From the NCBI GenBank assembly GCA_028284905.1, contig JANQQU010000062.1, positions 124,001-188,000 of the forward strand: a stretch of 64,000 bases of DNA, given 5' to 3'. The stretch comes from Calditrichia bacterium. Lineage in GTDB: Bacteria; Calditrichota; Calditrichia; RBG-13-44-9; J075. Below the pieces are notes generated by a model. The model was not told the origin of the DNA. It worked only from the letters and a program-made list of their open reading frames with translations, and did no database searches. Made by a program: the position numbers and the translations under genes. This document shows positions 18,481 to 28,870 of the stretch, piece after piece (position 1 is the first letter of the stretch; the number at the start of each line of letters is the position of its first letter).

Positions 18481-19398
18481 TTATTTTATCCTGGCACTTC
18501 GCCGGGAAAGATATTTAAATAGTGCAAAATCCAAAGGTTTGTCGGTTTCCAGCAGATTGTAGTCTATTCCCAATAAACCACATTCTTTCTCAATTTTTTC
18601 GCGAAATCTTGACAAATTCTCTTCATAGATCATTTTCGCCTCTTCAGCCACCAACAATAGTTTTTCGCCGGTTTCCATATCTTCCAATTCAACAATGTCC
18701 TTAAACTGGAAGTTGGTTTCAAATGCATCCATAATGTGAAAGAGGATGACATCATTCCCGTTAAAACGGAAATGACGCAGCCCTTCAATGAGCTGATCCG
18801 GATCTCCGAGTAAATCGGAAAGAATGACGATAAACCCACGTTTCTTAAAAGAATCCGCCAATTCGTGAAATGGTTTACCCAGTTGTGTTGCTTCTCCGGT
18901 TTCCAGTTGCTCCAGGCGATTTAAAATATTGTGCAAATGACCACGGGTGCTCTTTACCGGGATGGTTTCCCGTAATTTATTATCAAACAATGATATACCG
19001 ATACCATCCCGCTGCCGGACAACGAAGTAAGCCAAAGAAGCCGCCAAAAAACGGGCATAATCAAATTTGGTAACCGTCTTCGCCCCATATGCCATTGATT
19101 GACTGACATCGAGGAGAATACGGCAACTGGTGTTGGTTTCGTCCTCAAACTGCTTTATAAACAAGCGATCTGAGCGTAGATAGAGCTTCCAGTCGATGTG
19201 CATGGGATCGTCACCATGGGTATAAGGGCGATACTCCAGGAATTCTACGCTAAAACCTTTGTACGGGCTTTTATGAAGACCGGACACAAATCCCTCGACA
19301 ACACCGCGGGAAAGCAGTTCCAGATTGGCAATTCTGGAAAGCACTTCCGGTGCGATAAACCTTGTCGCTGCACTGCGTTGATTAGTTGCGTTATTCAA
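18481..19398 (-). CDS. DUF58 domain protein
   Basis: 305 residues. The DUF58 hallmark GDDPMHIDWKLY is at 62-73, followed by a VWA-like strand with DVSQS (97-101), a complete MIDAS motif. It is predicted cytosolic with no transmembrane helix. DUF58 proteins are the standard partner encoded immediately after MoxR, here 31 bp downstream of it. They probably deliver substrates or link the ATPase to the membrane VWA proteins. Confidence 0.92.
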   Translation of the reverse strand: MNNATNQRSAATRFIAPEVLSRIANLELLSRGVVEGFVSGLHKSPYKGFSVEFLEYRPYTHGDDPMHIDWKLYLRSDRLFIKQFEDETNTSCRILLDVSQSMAYGAKTVTKFDYARFLAASLAYFVVRQRDGIGISLFDNKLRETIPVKSTRGHLHNILNRLEQLETGEATQLGKPFHELADSFKKRGFIVILSDLLGDPDQLIEGLRHFRFNGNDVILFHIMDAFETNFQFKDIVELEDMETGEKLLLVAEEAKMIYEENLSRFREKIEKECGLLGIDYNLLETDKPLDFALFKYLSRRSARIK

Positions 19399-19429
19399 TT
19401 ATGTTACCTAAAAGTTCTTTTCATTTTGT

Positions 19430-20461
19430 TTAAATCATGCCGGATGTTGATTCACTAGTGTGAGAAAGAAGCATGTCAACAATCTTGTCTGCATCGATAT
19501 TTTCAGATTCTGCATAAAAATTGGTAATGATGCGGTGACGAAGCACCGGTTTCGCTAACGCCCGCACATCTTCAATGGAAACATTATATCGACAATGGAA
19601 TACGGCCCGCACTTTGCCGCCGAGCAAAAGGTTTTGCACTGCCCGCAAACCAGCGCCCCAGCCAACCCACTTCTTGACGAATTCCGGAACGCTATCTCCA
19701 TCGGGGCGGGAATTGCGCACCAGGTCAACCGCATAGCTGGCAACGTTTTCCGGCACATAAACTTTTTTAACCAGGTGCTGAAAGTTCATAATATCCTCAC
19801 CACTCAGGGCAGTATTCAATGGTGCCATTTCCCGGGAGGTGGTATTAAGCGCAACGGCAAGCTCATCCTCGCGGGATAGATATCTGATGATAATATTAAA
19901 CATGAAGCGATCCAGCTGCGCTTCCGGCAGGGGATAGGTGCCTTCAAGTTCGATCGGGTTTTGTGTCGCCATCACGAAGAAGGGGCGTGCCAGCTCAAAC
20001 TGTTCGCCGCCAGCTGTAACGTGGTATTCCTGCATCGCTTCCAGCAAGGCTGCCTGAGTTTTTGGTGGAGTACGATTAATTTCGTCGGCAAGAATGATAT
20101 TGGCAAATATTGGCCCTTTCACAAACTTCACAGACCTTTTACCGGTCGAAAGATCCTCTTCCATTACATCGATACCGGTGATATCTGCTGGCATCAGGTC
20201 CGGGGTAAACTGGATTCGCTTGTAGCTCAAGTCGAGTATCTCTCCAAAGGATTTGATCAGTAGGGTTTTTGCCAGCCCGGGCACGCCGGTAATCAGGCAG
20301 TGTCCGCCGGCAAAGAGCGCGATCAATGCCAGTTCGATCACTTCATCCTGACCAACAATCCGCTGGCGCAGTTCTGCCATGATCTTTTCCTTGCCTTCCT
20401 GCAGTTTGGCTAAGGCTTCTTTTTCAATACCATCTTCGGGGTGTTGGGAAAATTCCGTCAA
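19430..20461 (-). CDS. MoxR-family AAA+ ATPase
   Basis: 343 residues. Walker A is GVPGLAKT (59-66), Walker B is ILADEINRTPP, and sensor 1 lies in FFVMATQNPIELEGTYPLP, all typical of MoxR chaperones. The C-terminal lid has the usual GASPRA-equivalent region as GWGAGLRAVQ. MoxR proteins remodel or mature partner proteins together with VWA-domain proteins, four of which (DUF58, BatA-like, VWA/GATase and, loosely, DUF4159) are encoded beside it. Confidence 0.95.
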   Translation of the reverse strand: MTEFSQHPEDGIEKEALAKLQEGKEKIMAELRQRIVGQDEVIELALIALFAGGHCLITGVPGLAKTLLIKSFGEILDLSYKRIQFTPDLMPADITGIDVMEEDLSTGKRSVKFVKGPIFANIILADEINRTPPKTQAALLEAMQEYHVTAGGEQFELARPFFVMATQNPIELEGTYPLPEAQLDRFMFNIIIRYLSREDELAVALNTTSREMAPLNTALSGEDIMNFQHLVKKVYVPENVASYAVDLVRNSRPDGDSVPEFVKKWVGWGAGLRAVQNLLLGGKVRAVFHCRYNVSIEDVRALAKPVLRHRIITNFYAESENIDADKIVDMLLSHTSESTSGMI

Positions 20462-20522
20462 TTTACTTCCTCTTTTTTCTCTTTCTGAGCAATAATAGTC
20501 ACAGGTTTATACTGGAAATTCT

Positions 20523-23111
20523 TTATTGATCTACACACTTCAGCAACAATCGTTGCGCATCGCGAAACCCGGGGGCTAAATCCAGTGCACGCAATACATT
20601 GTTGCGCGCCTCTCTTTTATTCTCGGCGGCAAGGTAGCTCTGGGCCAACTCATAATAAGCGGCAGATTTATCAACCGGATCCAGTGCAACAACTGCATAA
20701 CGCTCTGCAATTTCCGATCGATAATTGCCTTTTGATCGATACAGCTCTGCCAATGCCTGTCGTGCGGAAATTTCATAGGGTTCGGTTTCCAGAGATTGTT
20801 GATAATATTTGACTGCTGCCGCTTCGGCATTGTTCTCTTTCATCAATGCGGCTAATTCCCGCGCTTCCGCGCCACCATATTCTGTTACCGCTAAATACGT
20901 TTGCAATGCTGCAATCAACGAGGCCTTGTCTCCGGTTTCGCGATAGACTGCGGCCAACCCAAGGTAGGGAGAAGCATCGCTGTCATAATCAGGGAATATC
21001 CCGATCGCTTCCTGAAAAGCGCTTTCCGCCGCACTGTAGTTCTTTTCATCGAGCAATCTGTAGCCGTCACGAATTTTTTCAAAAAAAGGATTCCCCATTC
21101 CCATAGGTGCAGGCGCTGCGCCCATTTTGTGTTCGAAGCTAAATTGTGGAGGCAGGTTTTCCATTACTGCTGCATGCTCTGCCATTTCATTGCGCAAATC
21201 GGTAAAGAGCTGCGAATTTAAAGTTTCGATATCGACCCCAAGCACTGATTGAATAGCGGCTTCATCACTTTGTCGACTTTTGAAGGCCTCCAGCAAGCCG
21301 GTAATGGCGGAGAAGCCGTAACGATTAACAATGAATTCGATCCAGCGGGAAGATTGATAATAGGTCAAACCGACCTGCTCCGGAAAGGTTGGCCGGGTAA
21401 ATCCTTCATTGATATTAGATAGCGTCGGCAGCATCCCTTTTTCCAGGGCGGTATATAACTGGAGTTTCATTTTACGGCGCCAACGGGGATATGCACGCAT
21501 TTCTTCATAGACGGAAAGCCCTTCAGTAAACCAACGAGGCACCCGATGATCCGACACTCCCAACGCCATCACGTGGGCAATTTCGTGCCAGAGCGTTTGC
21601 GCCCAATTGTAGGGCTGACCGGCCTGCGCTTTTGGCGTGTCCAGGGCGAGCACATCACCAAAGCAGACCCCGAGCAGACCAACACCGGGCAAGCCGCTGA
21701 CTCGCACCGCAAAATCGTCGTGATCATTATAAGCTTCGATGCGCATTTTACCGGCAGGTTGATAATCATACCTCTGGGACAATGCCTGCCAGCATTCTTC
21801 CGCAACGGCCAAAATGTTTGCCCCCAGTACTGCACTTTCGGAGTGATGAATGACCAACTGAAAGTGCTCACTTTCCAGTGTCGCGAACTTCTCATATTCA
21901 TCGAGCAGCTCTAAAGCATTTCTCGCGAAGAGATTAAAGCTGTCTCCTTTAAAGGCAGTTTCCAGATTCGCTCTGGCGCCAGCAACGTCCCCTGTTCGCA
22001 GCAAGTTTGCCCCAAGCAGCGCAAATGCCTGCCAGTCGCGATCGTTGACTTCAACGGCCCGTGTGCAAAAAGTAACGGCATCCTTATAGCGAAAGCGATT
22101 AACGCAGTTTTCTGCGAGGGTTACAAAGAAGCGGCTGCCTTCGGGATTGATCGCCAGCAGCCGTTCACTAATACTGTTCAATTTTGCTTGATCATTGGAT
22201 AAATGATAAACTGATGCCCGATGGCCAAGTGCCTGTTCATCTTTTGGATTAATTGCCAATGCTTCTTCGGTAGCATCAAGGGCCTTATCATACTTGCTGT
22301 CCAGAATGTGAACTTCTGCCAGCACATTCAAGGCGGCGACGCTTTTCGAATTGTTTGCCAATGCTTTTTTAGCCAGATCGACTTTGCTGATCAAGCCTCC
22401 GGCATTTTTTGCAGCGGCGGCGTAGAGTTTTGCACTATTCGGATTGATCGCCAGTGCTTCTTCAAAGGTTTGCCCTGCTTCCGCGGTGTTGTACTTGTCA
22501 CTGAACAGTACGCCCCAATGATAGAGATTCTCAACGTTTTGCGGCTCACTTTGGTATAAAGACTGATGAATTGCATTGGCTTTATGGAAATCGCCGGTGT
22601 GGGTCAGTGCTCGCGCGAGCAAGAGACGAAGTGCATTGTTGTCGTTCGCAATATCTGATGCAGTAGTCATTTTACGAAACGCATTTAGAGCGGCATCACT
22701 TTGACCAGTCAGCAAGAACAATTTCCCCTGAAGCAGATATGCCGGGTAATAAGCGGGCGATTGTGCAATGCAGTCAGCTAACAACTCTTTTGCCGCAGCA
22801 TATTGTCCTGTGGCTTTTAAAAATAGCGCTTTACTATAATAGAGATGTGGGTTGGCCGGGAATTTACCGCGAAGGCTCTTTATGGCCTGGAGCCCGGCAT
22901 CATATTCGCCGCTGGCCAGAAATGTCTCAGCATATCCGGCGACTATTTCCAGAGAGAGGTTCTCCCTGTTTTGTAAAGCCTCAGCCAGCTTTTCCCGGGC
23001 ATCTTGATATTCCCCCCGATTTAAAGCAAGCAATCCTTCTGCCCCCTGCGGGAGCATCGACAGCGATAGCATTAACAGGCAACCTAAAACCGTTCTGAAA
23101 AACATTTGCAT
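20523..23111 (-). CDS. Secreted TPR protein with HExxH peptidase-MA-like domain
   Basis: About 862 residues. ATG 23109-23111 follows a TTG that would give one extra residue. A signal peptide precedes ~10 TPR units (residues ~25-410). The central domain holds LWHEIAHVMALG (zinc motif H510-H514) and RWFTEGLSVYEE, whose glutamate completes a gluzincin site. More TPR units follow to the C-terminus (~680-860). It shares this TPR/HExxH/TPR design with Bacteroidetes-type peptidase-MA proteins. It precedes moxR by ~60 bp and is expected in the periplasm. Confidence 0.85.
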   Translation of the reverse strand: MQMFFRTVLGCLLMLSLSMLPQGAEGLLALNRGEYQDAREKLAEALQNRENLSLEIVAGYAETFLASGEYDAGLQAIKSLRGKFPANPHLYYSKALFLKATGQYAAAKELLADCIAQSPAYYPAYLLQGKLFLLTGQSDAALNAFRKMTTASDIANDNNALRLLLARALTHTGDFHKANAIHQSLYQSEPQNVENLYHWGVLFSDKYNTAEAGQTFEEALAINPNSAKLYAAAAKNAGGLISKVDLAKKALANNSKSVAALNVLAEVHILDSKYDKALDATEEALAINPKDEQALGHRASVYHLSNDQAKLNSISERLLAINPEGSRFFVTLAENCVNRFRYKDAVTFCTRAVEVNDRDWQAFALLGANLLRTGDVAGARANLETAFKGDSFNLFARNALELLDEYEKFATLESEHFQLVIHHSESAVLGANILAVAEECWQALSQRYDYQPAGKMRIEAYNDHDDFAVRVSGLPGVGLLGVCFGDVLALDTPKAQAGQPYNWAQTLWHEIAHVMALGVSDHRVPRWFTEGLSVYEEMRAYPRWRRKMKLQLYTALEKGMLPTLSNINEGFTRPTFPEQVGLTYYQSSRWIEFIVNRYGFSAITGLLEAFKSRQSDEAAIQSVLGVDIETLNSQLFTDLRNEMAEHAAVMENLPPQFSFEHKMGAAPAPMGMGNPFFEKIRDGYRLLDEKNYSAAESAFQEAIGIFPDYDSDASPYLGLAAVYRETGDKASLIAALQTYLAVTEYGGAEARELAALMKENNAEAAAVKYYQQSLETEPYEISARQALAELYRSKGNYRSEIAERYAVVALDPVDKSAAYYELAQSYLAAENKREARNNVLRALDLAPGFRDAQRLLLKCVDQ

Positions 23112-23167
23112 CAAGGCATCTCTGAAAATTTGGTGAAAAATTTACTACGTATTACAATTGAGAATCG

Positions 23168-23911
23168 TTAGTGAGTCAGGGCATAAATAATAAAGTTAAT
23201 ACCCATTTGAAAACTGGCAGTAGATGCTTCCGCCAATACTCGACGGCCAAATGGATGCTCCCAGCCATCCCCAATATCCTGGTTATAACAAATCACGCAG
23301 ACGATTCGTCCTTCGCCGTCGCGAATTGCATAGTATTCATCATCATAGCGCCCAAAGTACTCATAACTTTTTGTCGAGGGCGCTTCGATAGGATCAACTT
23401 CATAGTAGATTGACCAGATAGAATGGTCCGGCGGTAACAGCTCCGGCTCCTGGTCCGGGAAAACCAATTTCATATTGCGATACATATTGTACCATTGATC
23501 GCCAAAACCGCCATAGTCATGGAAATCGTCTATAATCATAAACCCGCCACGCGCGAAGTATTCCTGCATCTGCTTCACTTCCTCGTCGCTGGTTTGCCAG
23601 TAGCCCGGCTCGGTCAGGTAGACAATCGGGTATTCAAAAATTGCGGAATCGGTAAAACTCATCACCAGGGGATCTCCCATTACCCTGATGTTGGTGGTAC
23701 GTTCGATAGCGTCATGTAAATTCATGTCGGATTCCGGCCAGTCGGTAGACCAGGCGCCGCGCCCCGGACGCCCCCAGGCACGATAACGATTATTGTCCTC
23801 ATACTTAATTCGCACAAAACGAAAACCCAGATCGTCTTGCGCCGGCAGCATCTCCGGCAAAAGCGTACTGCCTAGCAGACAGAACATCGTAAGCAAGAAC
23901 TTTTGTTTCAT
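23168..23911 (-). CDS. DUF4159 domain protein, secreted
   Basis: 247 residues from ATG 23909-23911, which has AAAGGA seven bases upstream; a longer in-frame extension to 24004 lacks an RBS and would bury the signal peptide. After the signal peptide (KFLLTMFCLLGSTLLPEM) comes a DUF4159 domain: FRFVRIKYE, WSTDWPESDMNLHDAIERTT, YPIVYLTEPGYW and YFARGGFMIIDDFHD. The fold resembles glutamine-amidotransferase-like domains. It is the first gene of the MoxR operon, a conserved association. Function unknown. Confidence 0.85.
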   Translation of the reverse strand: MKQKFLLTMFCLLGSTLLPEMLPAQDDLGFRFVRIKYEDNNRYRAWGRPGRGAWSTDWPESDMNLHDAIERTTNIRVMGDPLVMSFTDSAIFEYPIVYLTEPGYWQTSDEEVKQMQEYFARGGFMIIDDFHDYGGFGDQWYNMYRNMKLVFPDQEPELLPPDHSIWSIYYEVDPIEAPSTKSYEYFGRYDDEYYAIRDGEGRIVCVICYNQDIGDGWEHPFGRRVLAEASTASFQMGINFIIYALTH

Positions 23912-24277
23912 ATAATTCCTTTGTGTGCTGGATAAGCGATCTATGCTTGAAAAATGCAAATCAGTATCATTTCCTGAAATATCTAAATCGTAGCTGGAGA
24001 TCATTGGCGACTATGGATATTCGCCAATCTAGTTTTATACTACAGCTTGTCGTTTAGGTTGCAAAAATGTTTTCGAGAGAAAATATTGTGACGAACAGCT
24101 TTCGCATAAGAAAATTCATCACTCGCCTCCCGCCTTTTACGTCATTTATAGCACTGTTCACCACAGAGATTTTGAAGCGTTCTATCGGCATATTAGAATG
24201 TGACCAGCAAATAAGACATAGCAAGTGACTGCTTTCATATTATGGGTTTTCAAAAACAAAATAAAGAGAAATAAGCA
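23912..24277. promoter_or_regulatory. Divergent intergenic region with inverted repeat 24003-24028
   Basis: This region must hold the promoters of both the long MoxR operon (minus) and the ABC/M1/LytTR operon (plus). ATTGGCGA (24003-24010) and TCGCCAAT (24021-24028) are perfect 8-bp arms separated by 10 bp, centred about 100 bp upstream of the DUF4159 start. That spacing suits a dimeric regulator's operator, though an RNA hairpin is also possible. A weak TTGCAA-17-AATATT match begins at about 24059 on the plus strand. I see no gene here. Confidence 0.4.
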
Positions 24278-25150
24278 ATGAAATTAGAAATCAGGCATTT
24301 AACAAAAATTTACGGTAATGGTGTTAAGGCACTGGATGATCTTAGCATTGAGATCAACAAGGGAATGTTTGGTCTACTAGGCCCCAATGGCGCGGGAAAA
24401 TCTACTTTGATGAGAACGATTGCAACATTGCAATCTGCGGACATGGGCAGTGTCTATTTTGGAGAAATCAACGTTTTGGAAAACCCAATGACGTTAAGGA
24501 GAATACTAGGGTATCTGCCTCAGGAGTTCGGCGTATATCCGAAAACAAGTGCAGAAAACCTGTTGGACTATTTTGCCCGTCTGAAAGGCATACATACCCG
24601 AAAAGAACGAACTGAAATGATCGCAGAGGTGTTGCATCTCACCAATCTCTATGATGTGCGTAAGGAGCATGTCGATGGCTACTCCGGTGGAATGAAACAA
24701 CGATTTGGTATTGCCCATTTATTAATAAACAATCCGCAACTGATTATCGTTGATGAGCCAACAGCGGGGCTGGACCCGGCTGAGCGCCAACGTTTCCTGA
24801 ATGTTTTGCGTGAAATCGGCAACGAAAGCGTGGTGGTTTTTTCTACGCATATCGTTGACGACATTCGGGAGCTTTGCCACGATATGGCGATTATTAACCA
24901 GGGAAAACTTTTACAGCACACAACACCAGCTGATGCAATAGCGGGCATTCAAGGGAAAGTTTGGACGCAGACCATTGAACGTGCAGAGTATGAGGCCTAC
25001 GAGGGGAAGTATGCATTGCTATCCGCGGGCTATAATCCGGACAACACCATGAGTATCCGGGTTTACGCTGAAAACAAACCCGCTGCCCCCTTTCAACAGG
25101 CGGCGCCACAGCTGGAAGATGTTTATTTTGCTGCCCTGAAACAGTTATAG
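24278..25150 (+). CDS. ABC transporter ATP-binding protein
   Basis: 290 residues. Walker A GPNGAGKST near residue 36, signature YSGGMKQRFGIAHLL, Walker B LIIVDEPTAGLDP and switch His in FSTHIVDD. The C-terminal ~70 residues are the variable extension seen in CcmA/NatA-type exporters. It is 42 bp upstream of the permease-M1 fusion, its evident partner. Plus-strand operon leader. Confidence 0.95.
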   Translation: MKLEIRHLTKIYGNGVKALDDLSIEINKGMFGLLGPNGAGKSTLMRTIATLQSADMGSVYFGEINVLENPMTLRRILGYLPQEFGVYPKTSAENLLDYFARLKGIHTRKERTEMIAEVLHLTNLYDVRKEHVDGYSGGMKQRFGIAHLLINNPQLIIVDEPTAGLDPAERQRFLNVLREIGNESVVVFSTHIVDDIRELCHDMAIINQGKLLQHTTPADAIAGIQGKVWTQTIERAEYEAYEGKYALLSAGYNPDNTMSIRVYAENKPAAPFQQAAPQLEDVYFAALKQL

Positions 25151-25192
25151 CTGTTGACTATTGGAAACAATAACCAAACATGAGATGCGAAA

Positions 25193-28100
25193 ATGTTTAC
25201 AACGATATTTACCTACGAACTAAAATATTGGCTCAGGCAGCCTTCCATCTATTTTTACGCAGCGACCCTTTTCCTGGCAGGAGTCATTGCCGTGGGGGGA
25301 ATTGCAGGCGCCTTTGATCCGCCCACAATAATCACAGGCGTAAAACTCTTTGCAAATGCCCCAATACGGTTGATTGAAATATATGGTTTTTTGATGCAGC
25401 TGGTGCTCTTTTTACTACCGGCGATTATTGGGGTATCTGTTTACCGGGATTTCAACAGCCGAATGCATCATCTGCTCTACACACTACCGATTACACGGGC
25501 CGGTTATCTTTGGGGAAAATTTCTCAGTAGTTTCACTGTCGCGGTCGGTGTTGTTTTTATGCTGGTCGCAGGAATGTACGGTGGCACCTTATTGCCAACG
25601 GCAAATCCTGCATTGTTGGCGCCATTTGAAGCCGCGTCCTATATTCACTTACTGGCGATTTACATAATTCCCAATACACTGATTTTTAGTTTTTTAATCT
25701 TTGCGGTTATCCTCTATACCAGAAACATCTATGCGGGATTTATATTGATTATCACCCTTCTTGCAGTTCAAGGTATCATCGGCAATATATTGGGTGGTGT
25801 GGATGCTTCCACCCGGTTTTGGGCAGGTCTGCTGGATCCCTTCGGAGAAACTGCCGCAGCTGAAGCAGTAAGATATTGGTCGCTTTCCGAACAAAATACA
25901 AAGCAGGTGCCTCTTAATGGCATCGCCTTATTTAATCGTCTTACCTGGTTTACCTTAGCAGTAATAATATTTAGTGCCGCATATTCCCGGTTTCAATTTA
26001 GTCATCAGGCAAGCGGTTTTTTCTCCGGTATTTTTAAAAAGGCGAAAGCGGCAAACTTTCATGTCCCGGGTAGCATTCTTCGTCTTCAGTTGCCACGGCC
26101 GGCATATCAATATCACTTAAAAGCACAATTAAGGAATCTGTTTTTCTTTTCCCGTACTGCCTTTATGTATATGCTGCGCAGCTGGATGTTTATTGTTCTG
26201 GTATTAGTCGGGATATTGTTTGTTTTTTATCAGCAGGCACAAATGAATTTGCCTTATGGGTTTAAAATATTACCCGTCACCTGGCAGATGCTACGGGTAC
26301 CCAGCATTGTCTTTTCCGGCGTTATCTATCTTATCACCTTTTTATATGCTGGTATCCTGGTTCAACGGGCGCATAGCACAAACATGAAACAGTTGCTGGA
26401 TGTTTGCCCAATGCCGAACTGGGTGGTTGTATTCGGTAATTTCCTGGCACTGGTTAAAATGCAGGCGCTTCTCCTGAGCTTTATTATTGTTGGCGGTATT
26501 GGCGTACAAATTAGCCGGGGCTACTATCAATTTGAACCGGGCCTGTATCTATTTGAGACGTACGTTCTAAACTTGCCTAGCCTGGCAATCTGGGCTTTCG
26601 CTGCAGTGTTTGTTCAAACTTTAATCAGGAATCCTTACCTGGGGTTGTTCTTACTGCTGCTTGGGGCGAGCGGCATTATGGCATTACCGGAGTTCGGCAT
26701 AGAGGACTATGTTTTTAGATTTGGCCATTCGCCGGCTTTTAGCTATACAGATATGAGCGGTTATGGCGCTTCATTGCCTGGATATTTGATATACAAAACA
26801 TACTGGTTGATTGGCGGGGGATTGCTGTTGATCGCTGCTTTACTCTTTCACGTCCGCGGTATCCCATATTCATTTAGAGAACGTTTGCAAATTGCCGGCA
26901 AGCGTTTTCGGGGAAAAGTTGCGCTTGCCAGCTTGCTATTGTTTTCAAGTTTTCTCGGCATGGGAGGCGGCCTTTATTTCCTGGAAAATTATTACTATGA
27001 CAAAATTAATACATTGGCGGAAGCCGATCGTTGGCGGGCAATATCCGAAAAACGGTATGGACACCTTTCCGCGCTTATTCAACCGAGAATCACCGAAGTA
27101 AAAATCAGTATTGATCTCTTCCCCCGGGAACGACAATTTAAAGCGAAGGGGACATATACACTTAAGAACAAGATTAATAAACCACTGGACACCTTGCTCA
27201 TTAACTATGCGTATCATGAATCGACTCGCTATGAAATCGATCGGGCGCACCAGGTGATTAGCCGGGACTCCTTGGTGCGTTTCGACATCCTTCGTCTGGC
27301 AACACCACTACTGCCCGGCGACAGCATTCAGATGAACTTTGCAGTAGATAGCAAGCCACACAATTGGTTGAATCCCAATCCACGCATCAAGCAAAACGGT
27401 ACTTTTATTCGGGATAACATTTTTCCGAAACTGGGTTATCGGAATATTGAACTTACCAACATCAACAAACGCCAGCGTTATGGTTTGCCAGCGATTGCCT
27501 CGGTTAAAAATGCCGGGGATAGCCTGCTGCTCGGTTATGCAAACCCGGGCAATCAAACGGACTGGATTACGCTGGAAACAGTTATTAGCACGAACGCTTC
27601 CCAAACAGCACTGGCGCCGGGGGAATTGTTAAAGGAAGAATTAAAAGGGGATCGAAAGATCTTTCATTATAAAACCGAGGAGAAGGTAAAACATGAATTC
27701 GTTTTTCAATCAGCGAAATATCAGTTGAAAAAAGACCTCTGGCATGATGTCGATCTGGAAATCTATTATCACAAAGGACATCAGCACAATCTGGAACGAT
27801 TGTTTAAAGGGATGAAAGCTGCGCTTGAATATAATAGTTATTACTTCGATAAATATCCCCATAGTACAGTTCGGATAGCAGCTTTCCCGCTTTCTGAGGG
27901 GAGTTTCGCCACCAACATGGCGAATATAATGCCTTACTCGGAAGTGAAATTTTTGGCCGATGTGGATACGACACAAGCAAACAATATCGATTTACCCTTC
28001 TATATGACGGTACATGAGCTCAGCCATCAGTGGTGGGGAAACCAGTTTATATCCGCGGATATCCCTGGCAAGAAGTTTCTGACCGAAAGTGTCGCCGAGT

Positions 28101-28870
28101 ATGTCGCTTTAAAAGTACTGGAAAGGACCTCCGGGCCGAAAGAAATGCACAAGTTTCGGCGTCTGTTTCTTGATGCCTATCTAAACAGCAGAAATAAAGC
28201 GTCAACGATCGAACAACCTCTGGTAAGAGCAGCAGCAAATATGGATTACATCAATTACCGTCGGGGCGGACTGGTTTTATATGCCTTGAGTGATTTGATT
28301 GGGGAAGAGAATGTCAATCGTGCCTTGAGCGCATTTGAATCTACGGTGCGATTTGGCTCGCCACCTTTTCCCACAGCAAAAGACCTCGTACAGCATTTAC
28401 GGGCAGCAACACCGGATACTTTGCAATATTTCATCACGGATATGATTGAGAATAATACATTATATGATAACCGGACAACAGTTAGCAATGTTAAGGCATT
28501 GCCGAATGGAGAATATGAGGTAGAACTGGATGTTATTGTCAGTAAATTTCGCACTGATGATCGCTGGCAGCGGGTGTATACTGATAGCACTGGTGAATCT
28601 CTCGTGGATAATTCCACTGTCGCCAGTGATACCATTTTTTCTCTTCCCCTGGATGATTATATTGAGGTGGGGATTTTCGCGATACCGCAAAAGACAAAGA
28701 TGTCGGAGGGCAAAATTTTATATCTGAAAAAGCACCGTATAAATGGTATCAGAAATCGCTTCCGGATCAAAGTAAAAGAGCAACCTCGCAGTGCTGGCAT
28801 CGATCCTTTTTTAAAATTGCCGGATACTTACCCAGGCGATAATCTTCAGACAATCAGGATAAATAAATGA
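25193..28870 (+). CDS. ABC permease fused to M1-family aminopeptidase domain
   Basis: 1225 residues. The first ~590 residues contain about twelve transmembrane helices in two ABC2-type permease halves (start ELKYWLRQPSIYFY; second half near residue 320). From ~600 to the end it is a periplasmic M1-type aminopeptidase. The zinc motif HELSHQWWGNQF starts at His941, and the third ligand is Glu965 in LTESVAEY, an HExxH-x19-E spacing. A proline-free linker and a beta-rich N-domain (~630-860) precede the catalytic core. Permease/M1 fusions are known in this phylum group; the substrate is unknown. The stop overlaps the kinase start (ATGA). Confidence 0.9.
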   Translation: MFTTIFTYELKYWLRQPSIYFYAATLFLAGVIAVGGIAGAFDPPTIITGVKLFANAPIRLIEIYGFLMQLVLFLLPAIIGVSVYRDFNSRMHHLLYTLPITRAGYLWGKFLSSFTVAVGVVFMLVAGMYGGTLLPTANPALLAPFEAASYIHLLAIYIIPNTLIFSFLIFAVILYTRNIYAGFILIITLLAVQGIIGNILGGVDASTRFWAGLLDPFGETAAAEAVRYWSLSEQNTKQVPLNGIALFNRLTWFTLAVIIFSAAYSRFQFSHQASGFFSGIFKKAKAANFHVPGSILRLQLPRPAYQYHLKAQLRNLFFFSRTAFMYMLRSWMFIVLVLVGILFVFYQQAQMNLPYGFKILPVTWQMLRVPSIVFSGVIYLITFLYAGILVQRAHSTNMKQLLDVCPMPNWVVVFGNFLALVKMQALLLSFIIVGGIGVQISRGYYQFEPGLYLFETYVLNLPSLAIWAFAAVFVQTLIRNPYLGLFLLLLGASGIMALPEFGIEDYVFRFGHSPAFSYTDMSGYGASLPGYLIYKTYWLIGGGLLLIAALLFHVRGIPYSFRERLQIAGKRFRGKVALASLLLFSSFLGMGGGLYFLENYYYDKINTLAEADRWRAISEKRYGHLSALIQPRITEVKISIDLFPRERQFKAKGTYTLKNKINKPLDTLLINYAYHESTRYEIDRAHQVISRDSLVRFDILRLATPLLPGDSIQMNFAVDSKPHNWLNPNPRIKQNGTFIRDNIFPKLGYRNIELTNINKRQRYGLPAIASVKNAGDSLLLGYANPGNQTDWITLETVISTNASQTALAPGELLKEELKGDRKIFHYKTEEKVKHEFVFQSAKYQLKKDLWHDVDLEIYYHKGHQHNLERLFKGMKAALEYNSYYFDKYPHSTVRIAAFPLSEGSFATNMANIMPYSEVKFLADVDTTQANNIDLPFYMTVHELSHQWWGNQFISADIPGKKFLTESVAEYVALKVLERTSGPKEMHKFRRLFLDAYLNSRNKASTIEQPLVRAAANMDYINYRRGGLVLYALSDLIGEENVNRALSAFESTVRFGSPPFPTAKDLVQHLRAATPDTLQYFITDMIENNTLYDNRTTVSNVKALPNGEYEVELDVIVSKFRTDDRWQRVYTDSTGESLVDNSTVASDTIFSLPLDDYIEVGIFAIPQKTKMSEGKILYLKKHRINGIRNRFRIKVKEQPRSAGIDPFLKLPDTYPGDNLQTIRINK

